This document shows positions 1 through 11,764 of a stretch of 64,000 nucleotides of DNA, piece by piece. The notes beneath the pieces were generated by a model that saw only the letters and a program-made list of their open reading frames with translations, was not told where the DNA came from and searched no databases. The stretch is from Pipra filicauda (lineage: Eukaryota > Chordata > Aves > Passeriformes > Pipridae). Location: the NCBI RefSeq assembly GCF_003945595.2, contig NW_024104620.1, positions 4,925,033 to 4,989,032 of the forward strand. Direction: 5' to 3'. Every line of letters begins with the position of its first letter. The first letter of the stretch is position 1. A program made the position numbers and the translations under genes.

Positions 1-1690
1 TGGAATTCTCTGTGTCTCCATTCAGATGCATTTTCTCTCTTGTTGCTTGTCTTTGATTAGGGTTTTGATAGGTTTTTGGGGTTCAGTTGCCACTGGAATC
101 ACTATAACCCAAAATTTAATAGCGAATTTTCTGCTTTTCGAGCCATTCATTAGGAAGATGACTCACGTTTTTGGATCAACTATAGTTACTTGTTTTTTAA
201 TGCATGAGCACATTTTCCTGCATATGTTTAGATAATTCAAGTGTAGCCCAAGGAAAAGGAATTAAAAAGTCGATTACCATAATTTTGAATTTTATTTCCT
301 ATCTGCTTTTTCCTATTCCAAGCGTGTTTCACTTTGCAAATTGTTTTGCTTGGATCAGCCCAGCTCAGTCCCTGCAATTCTTCACTGAGGGCAGCGAACC
401 CCAAATACCTGCTGCTCTGAGTGGCCACAGTTTCATTGCCAAACTTCTCTTCACACCTTTGAAGCACTATTTATTTACTTTTTTTAAAGGAATGGCAGCC
501 CATGCACCATGGTAATTCCTTGCTCTCCTGTTGAGCCTGGATTTTTAGCTGAAACATAAGCCTGAGCAAGCAGCCTGTTAATTCCCAACTAACCTTCTTG
601 CTGGCTGATTGCAGCTGGGGAGCCACAGCTTTCCCATTCTGTTGAAAGGAATAAATGAGGAATGTGTGGAGGAATGTTGGGGGCTTTATTAATGTCAAAC
701 ACAGAGAAGCTCCTGCTTAGATTGTACTTCTTTGATTACTCAACTGAGTTATTAGATACATGAAGAACAGCCATTTAAATGTAAATCCATTCTCCTTCTG
801 TAATAGATAAATGGGCTTTGCCTTGAATTTGTAAGCAGAATATATCACTTTGATATAGTAACTGGAGCTGAATAAAGCTAGTCAGTAGACCAAGGGAAGG
901 ATGTGGATGGCTTTAAAGCAAATGGAACAGAGGAGACCATCAGTTAGTTAATTAACTTCAATTTCTATATTAATGAACTTCCTCTGGTGCTTGTTTAAGC
1001 ATCCAGATGCTTGCAAATGTTTTTTTCCCCGACAACAGGCTTTTATTGGCATGTCATAAATTATAAATAGGGGGGTACCCGTCTTTCACATGGCAGATAT
1101 AATTTTTGTGTGTGCTCTGTGGCAGCATCGATGTGCAGGTGGCCCAGACCTGCAGGTCAGGGTGCAGGTGTGCTGTCAGCCTTGGGGCAGCACGAGTTCA
1201 AAATCTGAAAAAAAAGGGGAAAAAAACCTGATTCAGTGTCTTGCATGTTCCTCGTAATTCTTGTAGAAGGCAGGTGGCCAGAGCTGGATGTTCACCAAAG
1301 ACTCGTCTCCCCAGGCTCCTCCAGAACAACGGGCACTTGGCTAAATCAGATTTCTGCTCTAAATTCTTTGGGTGACTCTGTTGGTCGTTATCAAGAATAG
1401 AGGAGTTGAGAGAACCTAATCCTGCTAAGTCCAAGCTGTCCAAGGTGCCAGAGGTTAACCCTTCCTGCAGGATGTTATCCTTCATCAACCCCCCCATGGT
1501 CTCCAGGAGCTGCCTGTGCTTCCCAAAGCCCGGGCAGTCCCCTCGGCTGTTTGTCGCAGAAAGCTCTGGAAGAAACTTTAATTTCGGGGGGGGGACAGCA
1601 CAGCGATTTTCCCAAAGGCTCCCCGGGAGGGGCTGAACGAGGCGCTGGGTGATGGCACAGCCGGGCGGGGCTGCTGGAGGAGCCCAGGGA
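1..1690. other. Non-coding DNA, no gene seen
   Basis: AT-leaning unique sequence to about 1480, then a rise in GC and CpG content leading into the minisatellite. Short open frames occur on both strands but overlap each other and lack splice signals or recognisable protein features. A TATA-like string near 1060 has no gene attached to it. Confidence 0.5.
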
Positions 1691-1889
1691 GTGACGGTGC
1701 CGGGGTCAGGGTGTGACAGTGCCGGGGTCGGGCAGTGACAGTGACAGTGCCGGGGTGGATCGGGCAGTGCCAGTGACAGTGCCAGGGTCGGGCAATGACA
1801 GTGCCGGGGTCGGGCAGTGACAGTGACAGTGCCGGGGTGGATCAGGCAGTGCCAGTGCCGGGGTCGGGCAGTGCCAGTGCCGGGGTGGG
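1691..1889. repeat. GC-rich minisatellite with 82-base higher-order period
   Basis: Repeated variants of GTGACAGTGCCGGGGTC joined by GGGCA spacers fill about 200 bases. The basic unit is close to 22 bases. A longer block with doubled GTGACA followed by CCGGGGTGGAT begins at 1735 and again at 1817, giving an 82-base higher-order period. On the - strand the array reads as low-complexity Pro/Ala/Leu/His/Cys peptides in two frames at once. That makes the long - strand open frames across it repeat artefacts and not genes. Confidence 0.85.
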
Positions 1890-2107
1890 GAACCGGCCCC
1901 GGGCGGGCTGTGCTGGCTGAGCTCGGCAGCGGGAGCAGAGCTAAGCAGATTTGCAGTGCCTTGGAAAATCTCCTCCAGCAGCAACGCTGGAATAAGCACA
2001 TCCGAGGTTAAACAGGCGGCACGGTCGGATTTCTGTCTGAACACGGTGAAAGGAGGGATTGTCCCACGGCCCTGCAGGGACAGGCTCCCTCCCCAGACCG
2101 AAGGCAG

Positions 2108-2885
2108 ATCACAGAATCGACCAGGTTGGAAAAGACCTCCGAGATCGTCAAGTCCAACCTTTGATCCAACCCTGCTGTGGTTCCCAGCCCATGGCACTGA
2201 TGCCACATCCAGTCTCACCTTCAACACCTCCACGATGGTGATTCCACCCCCTCCCTGGCAGCCCATTCCAATGGCTGATCACTCTCTCTGTAAAAATTTT
2301 TTCTTAATATCCAGCCTAAACCTCCCCTGGCAGAGCTTAAGACCCAGCCTTCTTGTCCTACTGCTGGTTCCTGGGAAAAGAGACCAACCCCCACCTGGTT
2401 CCCCCCTCCTGTCAGGGAGTTGTAGAGAGTGAGGAGGTCTCCCCTGAGCCTCCTCTTCTCCAGGCTGAGCCCCCCCCAGCTCCCTCAGCCTCTCCTCACA
2501 GCACTTGTGCTCCAGTCCCTTCCCCAGCCTTGTTGCTCTTCCCTGGACCTGCTCCAGCCCCTCCATGTCCTTCCTGAGCTGAGGGCCCAGAGCTGGACAC
2601 AGCACTCCAGGGGTGGCCTCCCCAGTGCTGAGTCCAGGGGAAGAATCACTTCCCTGCTCCTGCTGCCACACTGTTCCTGAGCCAGGCCAGGATCCATTGG
2701 CCCTTTTGGCCACCTGGGCACACTCTGGCTCCTGTTCAGCTCCCTGTCCATCCCCACTCCCAGCTCCCTTCCTGCCTGGCTGCTCTCCAGCCCCTCTGGC
2801 CCAGCCCAGGGGGCTGCCAGGGGTTGTTGTGGCCAAAGTGCAGGACCTGGCACTTGTTTTCCTCTTGCTGACCCTCCATCTCTCA
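2108..2885 (-). mobile_element. CR1 LINE, 5'-truncated, antisense
   Basis: Read on the - strand, this is the 3' part of a CR1 retrotransposon. The 3' end lies at about 2108 (CACAGAATCGACCAGGTTGG on the + strand). Upstream comes the segment containing GAGGTCTCCCCTGAGCCTCC, typical of CR1. At nearly 800 bases it is the longest CR1 piece in the window. The type of 3' end and the scattered frame damage suggest an older insertion than the short copies elsewhere. Confidence 0.9.
2285..2880 (-). pseudogene. Decayed CR1 ORF2 (reverse transcriptase) C-terminus
   Basis: The - strand translation holds SRSREVILPLDSALG followed by a CVQLWA motif, characteristic of the C-terminal part of CR1 ORF2. Downstream, in a different frame, comes LRELGG and then RFRLDIKKKFL, the next conserved blocks of the same protein. 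The change of frame at about 2490 shows at least one frameshift. This is a broken fragment of the LINE protein with no catalytic domain left. Confidence 0.8.
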
Positions 2886-3645
2886 TAACCCCCTGTGTGC
2901 TGGTGAGCAAATCCCTGCTTCTCTCTCACATCCAGATTCCATTTTGCAGCTCCTGCATCCTTGGCTTTTCCTTGTAATAGAAATACTCTGAAAGAGGAAA
3001 CATCTCCTCTATTTTACACAGCAGAAGAGAGCCATGTTCTCAAAAACAACTACAAAAGTACAGGCAGGAACCAGGGAAATACATGGCAGAGTTTCACCTT
3101 GGTCATCTGTAAGACTTCTATGTTCTTTATCCTGTACTACTGGTTTTGCAGTTGTAAGTGGAGCCACCCCTGTTATCCACCTATTAATGGGTGCTATTAA
3201 TTGGATACTTAATTCTTTCTAACATCACAGCAATCTGTGAAATGAAACAGATTTAAATTCTAATAGTAATAGCTGAACAAATACATCTGCCAGCCACAGA
3301 GCATCTCAACTATTGCTCACTGTAACTGTAATTAAACTGTAATTAAAGCCAGTTAAGGCCATCAGACATCTGGGTGGTAAGAGATTAAGTCCATCCTGGT
3401 GCTCTCATTACCTCTGTGAGAGCTGGGGGGGGGTTAATGGAAAATTCTCCCATCATGGGAGTGTATTGTCAGTAATCAGGGTGCCCAGATTTGTAGTGAT
3501 GGCTGCATTAAAAACGCACTGGAAGCAAAAATGTTCTGTGTTAGAGATCAAAATCTCTTGCTGTTAGTTCAGGTGGAGGGAGTAGTTTCTGGTTGTGCTC
3601 TGTGTGAGGAGTTGTGGATGGATTTGAATTAAAAGTTTCAGAACC

Positions 3646-3778
3646 ATCAAATCGTAGAATGGGTTGGGTTGGAAGGGAACCTAAAGATCATCCAGTTCCA
3701 ACCCCCTGCCATGGGCAGGGACACCCCCACTAGACCAGGTTTCTTCAAGCCCTGTCCAGCTTGGCCTTGCAATGGACC
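3646..3778 (-). mobile_element. Short CR1 3' fragment, antisense
   Basis: The + strand shows TCGTAGAATGGGTTGGGTTG, then the CCTGCCATGGGCAGGGACAC palindrome and CTAGACCAGG, the usual antisense CR1 3' tail. It is truncated after about 130 bases. Confidence 0.88.
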
Positions 3779-6700
3779 TTTTTGCCCTAATACTTTAAAG
3801 TACGTGTTGTAGTTGTTTGGTTTGGATTTTTTTTTTAATATATTTTTTTTTCACACTACCCCAGGACCTGGTTATAAAAACCATGGGCTGGGAGCTAGAG
3901 GAGCAGAGCCTTGCTTGGAAATAAATTATAAAGGAGGGTGCCAGTCTTACATATCCCAGAAATATTCTTGCAAAACCTCACAATTGGTTTTGGAAAATGC
4001 CCAGTGCTGCTTTTATTACTTATAAATGCCAAGGAAGAATTTAAATTGCTTTTCACAGTGTATCCCTCCAACCTGGGGAAGTTTCTGTTGAAGCCTCTGG
4101 AAGAGAGAGCTTTGCTTAATCCTCTTAAAATTGGTGTGAGTGCTCCAGGTTGTTCTGTTGTTCAGGTCCTGGCTGTCCTTGGGTCTGGGGGAGATGGGTG
4201 ATTTTTGGGGCCAGTTTATTGCATTATTCCTAATCACTGTGGTGTTGGTTATAAAGTGCCTCTGGTTGGGGTTTGCTGTTTCTAAGCTCATTTTTGAGTT
4301 GGGATACTAAAGACTTGATCTTGGCTCTGTGAATTGCCTGCCCTTGGACCTCTTTCCTTACATTTCTGTTGCCCTGTTTGATAGAATAAATTAAAAATTT
4401 AGAGTGTGGAGATACAGCAGAGAAACAGAGGGATGGAGGAAGGGATTTTCTTTGCTGAGGCTGTTTTGTGAACAAAACCTTTGGGCAAAACTGTGTGTGG
4501 CAGAAAGAAAATGGGACAGTTGACTTGATGAGGATTTATGTCTGTGGGGTTTCTCTGACTTTAAATACTGCCCAGCACAGAATCTGAGTTATTAAAGCTC
4601 GATGACTGATGTACCTACACAGACCAGGGAGTGACCCTGAACCTTTGGTAAGCTTTGAAAACCTGAGGTTCATTTATTTAGATTTTCTTTCTCTGTCTCT
4701 GAAACTAGAACGGAAAAAAAGGAATTTAGGGCTCACCTGAGAAGGTCAGAGAAGAGCAGGAGCCCTCAGAGGTGATAGAGTTGTTGTGAACACAACATTT
4801 CCACAAGGAAGACTTAACTTTTGGGCTACATTTTCTGGAAGAAATGTAGCTAGAAATATCTGCTAGAATTAGGGACTGAGCTCTGGATGTTTATCTGACC
4901 ACTCCACACCTCGAGTTTCAGTAATCACTACTCAATATTTATCTTAAATTGATTATGTGTAAGCTAAATGTTTTCTGAACATGCTCTCTGGCTGTAAGAG
5001 ATCCTTTGAGCACCCAAGACACAACATTAATGAGCTGGGCATTACCTGCATCACTGCTGGTTTTTCCAACGAGAAAAAGACTTGGAATAATGATGGACTT
5101 GCTTCCTCAGCTTTTGTAAGCTCTCAGATTTGCCTGAAGTTTTGGATTTTAAGGACATAAGAGAGAATAAACCCTCTACAGCCACGTGTGTTAGTCTTGA
5201 GCCAGCATTAAACCTGACTTACTTTGGGATGCCATGCACCAGAACTCAGAGCATTTACTTCTATTAATTATTAATTATTTCCTCCCTGCTATCTCAGGTT
5301 GCAGACACCCCACCCACCCCCCTAACCTTTTTTCTTGGCCCTTTGGAAGTTGTAGCATCCAAGGGGACACAAAACAGTGAACGAAACAAGTTCATTTCTC
5401 CCTTGTTTCCAATTAAGTTTGCCAGGGAAGTTCATGTGCATTGACTTCTCTCTGTGCTAAGAGCAGAATTCTGTTGGGTCAGTGACTGCCAGTTAAGGAG
5501 CCCCAAGACACTCTCCCAGGCTAATAATAGTGTGGAAGTAGGAGCAGCCTTAGAGCCTTACTGAAGGATCAGTCTGCCAGGTCAAAAGCTATTTATTGCC
5601 ACAAACTGTGTCACTGCAGACCTGTCACCTCTCCGTACTCCTTCCCAAACACAGAGATCTTACTCAAACTGATATTAACATTTAATTTTTAATGGTCTAA
5701 TTAAAGTGACCACTGCAAATCTCAGAGGTCAAGTGTGTGGTTTTGGTTTGTATCAGTTAATTCTTTGGGTTTTTTTGCAGTAGGACTCTGAGAAAATGTT
5801 GTCTTTGTGTCAGGATTGCTCTATGCCCTTTAGTGCTTTGTGTATTTAAAATTCTGCTCAATACCATAAATACCATCTTGCTTCCCAGAATTTTCCAAGG
5901 GATAGAAAGCTTATTCAAGTTTTAAACAGCTATAGTAATAGGGAAACATGTCATTAAGATCCTAATCAAATACATACAATCATTTCATTGTGCAAGCTTG
6001 GAGTTTTAATAGAATTAAAAATACAATTGAATTCAAGTCCAAGGTAACATAATCCCCCTCTGTGGTTCTGCTGATTGGAATTTTAAATTCCACGCAAGAA
6101 TAAATGAATATAAGTCTCTTTTGTAAAGCACCGTGGTGCCAAAATGTGTGATCTGTAATGACATGCTCATCAGATTTGGGTCTGTAATTTGTGCCCTTAA
6201 TTTATTGGGCGATGAGACTCTTAATATGTACTTCATATGTCTCCAAAGGTTTTATTTGGCCGCCAGCCTGAAAGATATCAATATTGTAAGGATTAAGCAA
6301 CCAAACAAAAAAATCAAACAGCCTAACAGAGAGACTAAATCAATACAAAAGAAGTGTTTGGGTTGTGTAGAGTCATTGGACGAGGCAGAGAAATACAGCT
6401 CTGGAGGAATCGATGCGCTGAAGGACGGGCATTTAAACACCTCCCTCAGCTCAGCGTGGGCTCTGGGAGGCTCAAAAATGAGAGGAAGGTCTGTGGTGGT
6501 GGGACAGGTGTCAGTGATGGGCTGATGGTCCAACCCACCCCAGCAAACCCCCTGTTTTCTGGTGTTTTCCCCCAAAACCAGGCTGCCTCAGCCAGGGGAG
6601 GCTCAGTGGTGTGAGACTGGTCCCACTCCAGCTGAATTCCTGATACCAGGCTGGAATTGTGCAGATATAGAAAAATTCTGAAGGCAACAAAATGTCTTGG

Positions 6701-9700
6701 GAAGGAGGGGGGTTGAAAGGTCGTGGAAAACACAACCTGCATAATTTATCCACGGGATGGGGCAGAAATGGGTTTTGAGTACAGGTCTGTAATTAACAGC
6801 CCTATAATTGACTCATGGAACCATCATCTGTACAATGAACTCCTTTCTGCTCATGTTGGACAAGCACTTCTTTGATCTAGACAGTGTTTGTAATTTCAAA
6901 TCTATAGTTTTTAACTGAAAATCCATGTGGCTGAGGAAGATTAAAGTTTCCTCAAGGAGGACACTGCTAACACACACAGTATTTCTGTCTGATTTAAGAG
7001 TTTTTAAGGATCTTATACCCTAAAGTGACATGTTGCCTGTCAGGCATGAGACAAATCAAAAGCTGAAGTTCTTTTTTAATTTTTCAGTGGGTCTGTTGTG
7101 GATTTTTGTAATTAGCTGATAATCTCTGTGACTGTGAAGCCTTTGGAGATCTTCTGCTGACACTGAGCTCCCTGGGGCTGCTGCAAAGGTGCATTTTGGG
7201 TTTTTTTCTATGGACTTAAAGAGCTGATCCCATCAGGGAAATCCCTGAAACTTGTAAATTAAGCAAAGAAGAATGCATAATTATTTCCTATGATACATTC
7301 TCATGCACTGCACAGGGAGACTGTTCAGAGATGCAGCTCTGATGCAGCTTCATTTTTACATCTTTTAACTCCTTTGCCTTTCAGAGATCCGCCTTATCAT
7401 GAAAATTTATGGGGGGTGAAAAATTTCTCATCTCCCAACCAAACCAAGTAGCTGGAAAGGAGCAGCCAATTAAGATGCAGGATGCTTTGCTCCAAGTGAC
7501 AGCCCATAAATCACAGCCCGTGGAATATTGCATTTTAATGCACTGCTGAACCCTCGTGCTGGTGCCTCCACAGCCCCAGCATTGCTCAGGGATGAAGTCA
7601 CTCCTTGAGGGAAGTCTGGGAGGTCACACTGATGCTATAAAAAGGTGTCAGGCCTTTGGTATGTTGTTTGTAAAAGTAAAAGAAACAAAGTTCTGGCCCT
7701 CTGCTTGCTCTCAGTCTTAAAGGAGGTGTTTAGGAACTTAAAGTGGGTTCTTTTCTCCCTTCTTTTTAATAAATGTGATTTATTGGGAGACTGGAGGACG
7801 CTGCTGGCAGAAAGGCTGGTGAGAAAAATTAACAGAAAGCATGACTTGGGGTGAAGCTCAGAGCAAACTCACTAAGTTTGGCAAGGAAACATCAGCAGAA
7901 CAATGGACTTGGGAACTAAAAAAACCCTCTAGTCAAGCAATACAGTCAAGGAAAACACCCTTCCTTGGTGTTAGAGACACACACACAGGGTCAGATTCAC
8001 AAGTTTCCCAAAGAAGTAAGACAAGAATGTGCAGAGTAGCAATGAAAAAATTCCCTAAATTTCGTTTTATTCCTCTTTACTTTGATCTTTAGTGCACACA
8101 CCATGACATCAGGATACAGGGGAAGGGGCAGCTGGAGCAGTCCATGCTGATTCCTCTGAATTCCGAGGTGATTCCCAGAGGAGTTTCAGCTGAACCCATC
8201 CTGAATAGGGGGGATGATCCCCCACAGGATCTGGGCAGTTCTGGGGGGGGACGACCTGCCCTTGCTTTTTTCTGTCACTCCATCTCTAAATTTTTATGAA
8301 GCTGATGGTTTCTTGGAGAAGATGCTCATCTCTGTGAATTCCTGCTCTCCCCCATTCCCTCTGAGCTCTGGTGTCATCTCCATTCCTGGAGTATTCTCCA
8401 GGATGTGACAGCTTTGTTTCATTTGTTTCTGAGGGGTCAAGTGCTTACAAGGTGATAAATCAAAGAGAAGGGGAAAAAACCCACCCAACCCCCAAACCCC
8501 AACAACGTAGAAAGAAGTGACATTTCTGTGAGTGCCAGCACTTCTTTCCTTCCAGTAAATGAATTCCTTGTGAGTGGCAGGGAGATGGAGGGGACTGTTC
8601 CCAATCCAAGGGCCAGAGCATCCTCTGCAGAAAGGGAACCTGGCAGGCTCTGACCTCGGGAGCAACTTCAATCTCCCACAGGCTCAGCCATAAATATCTC
8701 CACAGGCACCAAGTGCTGCAGAAATCATTTAAAGGAGAAACACGTGCCTTTGAGCTCCTTTCCTTTGTGCTGGGGACAGCTTATGTGCTTAAACGTGGGA
8801 TGATTTACTCCTGTTAACTCCAGAGGGATTGTGAAGACTGGGGAAGTGATCCCAGGCACCAGTGATTGGGTTTGTGGTTCAGGAGAACAGGGGTGGGGGC
8901 AGTGTGCAAGCACTGATTTAATATTCCTCTGGATAGATCAATGACCTCTAAATGTTAGACACAGGGTGATATATTTGGGAGTGAAGCAGGTTTGTCTTAA
9001 TACCTGTCCAGAGTTCCAAATTGCCCCGGAGCTGGGAACCATCTAACAAACCCCTCCACACCACCCTTTTCCCTGGCTGAATTTTAGCAGAAATCTTGCC
9101 CTCATATTTGGAAAGCAGCAGCACATTCTGCCCTGCTACTGCTGAAGGTTTGCTGGTCTTCAGTCTGAACAGGTCCTCTCGACTTCTTTCCAGATGCAGA
9201 ATTATATCCTGCCTTCCAGTGTCCCCCCAGAACTGATGCTCAGCTCCACCTGTGCTCATTTATTATGTTAATTCAGAGCTGAATTTCTTTCTTTTTTTTT
9301 TTTTTCCCCTTCCAGGCTGGCAGCCCTTTGTTTAACATGAAAATACTCCCAATTCTCTTTAATTTATTATACCTAGAAATGGATTAATGACAAGGCAATT
9401 TTAGGCTATTTGAGCTTGTTTGACCTCAGTGTAGGAGTTAGTTTGACCTGTATTTGCCTGAAGTTATAATATAATACCCCACACCCTGCAACCCTTCTAA
9501 ACATCCTGGAAAATCATGACCCACTATTTGAGAAATAATATCTAGGTTTACACCAGTTTAACCAGGAGGAGAATATTTCACCTATTTTGTTTTCCCATTT
9601 CAATACCACTTGGAACTCCCACAATTAATTAAAACCATGTCAGAATTTAGGTATCTACTATGAAAATATCAGAAATTGGTTATACTGAGTATAAAAGGAG

Positions 9701-11733
9701 CCTGATTTTGGACAAGCCCACTGTAGTGCTTTTTATGAATTCATGACTCCTCCTGCCTTTCTTTTTTAACTCATTTGAGGCAACTTCAGAAGATGAAGTT
9801 GGAAGCAGAAGGAAGCCACGTTCTCAGATTTCCAGCCAAAAGGGTGCCCTTCTTTTTCATCTCGTGTTTATTATTTTACCCTATCAAATAAAAAAATATC
9901 AGATACCTCTGTTAGAGTAGAAGCAAAGTGTAGGAGGAACCAAAGGAGAAAGGCTGGAGGCTTCCTCAAGAAAGGAGAAATCTTATTGTTTGCTCCTTAT
10001 CAACAGAAAGCAATTAAAAGGAGCTGGTCAAAGGAGTAATTAATTGCTCTGTCTGAAACTGTGTCATCTCTCCATGTGATTAGGGAAGGGTGGGATGAAA
10101 GGGCTCGTGTCTCGAGCTGCTGCTCTGTTTTATTTCGTGAGTTTGTTGTGACAACATCCTCCTCCCTCTCGTGCTCGGGGCTCTCCCAGACCTTGCTGTC
10201 CCTCAGGGAGAGCCACAGTGGGGTTTGGCACATCTGGGCTGTGTGTGGAGCCAGAAGCAGCCCCTCACCCCCCCGGCAGATGCTCAGGGTCTGAGCCGAG
10301 GTGTGTGGACAGGATGGTGCTTTTCCCCTTTGTTTCCCTTCCCGAGTGAAGAAGGATTGCCTTGGCCCGGGAGCTGAGCAGGGAGGGAGTGGATGCTTTT
10401 GTAGTTTTCCTTTGCTGAAAAATGGCCAAAATGAAGCTTTGCCGCCAGGCAGGGAGGTTGCAGTGCAGGAGCAGAGCAGTGTCTGTATCACACACCTATG
10501 GATGGCCAGACCCACGTGCATTAAGGGGAGCAGCAGTAGGGTCTGCACTGCAGGTTTTATAAAGGGTTTTGTCATTTTTTTAATTAATAACCTCATTTGA
10601 ACGTTCTCCCCTTTTTCCTATGATAATTCAGACTGTGGAAATAACTGGCATCTTCATTGCTGTTTTGTTACTCTTACCTTTTGTTTCCCATGTGCTTGGT
10701 ACCTTAAAGGTGCACAGGACAGGGAATAAACCCCCGGAGCTCATGTGCTAAGCGTTTGTTTTTATTGTAATCAGTATTAGTGTTACAAATGCCCCGGTTC
10801 CAACCTGCCTGCACCTTTCTCCCAGGGGTGTAAAGAGCTGTGTGGTGGTTCCTGGTGCACTCCCCATGTCCTGCTGTGCCCCAATTGCACTGCCCGTTCC
10901 ACGCTAAGCACACACAGACTTGGCAAAATGGGGATCACTAATCTTTGCTTTTCCTGGTTTTCCTCCAAGCACCGTGAGAGGTCAGGGAGAGCTGTGAACT
11001 CTTCAAATTATATTCTGAATAGCTTCACTTTTGCCCTTTGTGTTCATTTGCACTAATCAGTCTCCTCCCTGTTATCTCTGGGTGAGTCACTCGCAGCTTC
11101 CCCACTCCACTTGTGGAGTTTGCTCAGTGTGGTCGATTATGACCCAGTTTGGGTAATTTGTCCTCGTAATGATTCATTTATCACCATCCAGAACCCACTT
11201 CAGCAAAACACTTTAAATGTGCTTTCAAACGCTGTACTTACAAAGAATTAAAATAAGCACTCGCTGGAATGGTCTGGAGGTGGAGAAGTTGCACGTGATC
11301 ACGCTTTCCCTCACTGATAGTGCTGACAAACGTTCCCACCTTGCAGCATTTTGCAAAAAGTTAACAACTGGAGGTAAATAATTTTGATGAGCAGAATCAA
11401 ATAACAGCAGCGTGTCATTCCTGATTGGTTTTGACGCTGTGCTAACATCCATCTTCCCCAAACTGCTGCACTGACGCCAAGGCTCTCCTGCTGGAGCCTG
11501 CCTCTAAATTACAAAACTGTCCAAAATGTACAAAAAGATTTATTTCAATTCCGAGATCACTGATTTGCAAGAGAACAATGGAGGAAATCACGGTATTTGG
11601 CGGATACCTTCCAAGCACATTTATGGAATCGATTCTTTTGCAACCAAATGCAGAAGAAATATTAAGTAGAGTTGCTTCAATTTGAATGCTGCTGCACGTG
11701 GCCAATAGCTCTGCAGCCAGTACAGCTGTTTTA

Positions 11734-11764
11734 TTATATATATATATATATATAAACACACACA
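11734..11764. repeat. Compound microsatellite (TA)n-(CA)n
   Basis: About ten TA units run directly into a short AACACACACA tract, a simple dinucleotide repeat. Confidence 0.9.

Noticed and set aside
1198..2001. 267-codon - strand frame
   Set aside because: Its length comes from the stop-free minisatellite, which is open in a second - frame too; the peptide is low-complexity repeat.
7636..7648. TATA-like CTATAAAAAGG
   Set aside because: No gene, CpG-rich promoter region or initiator follows; such strings are expected by chance in AT-rich DNA.
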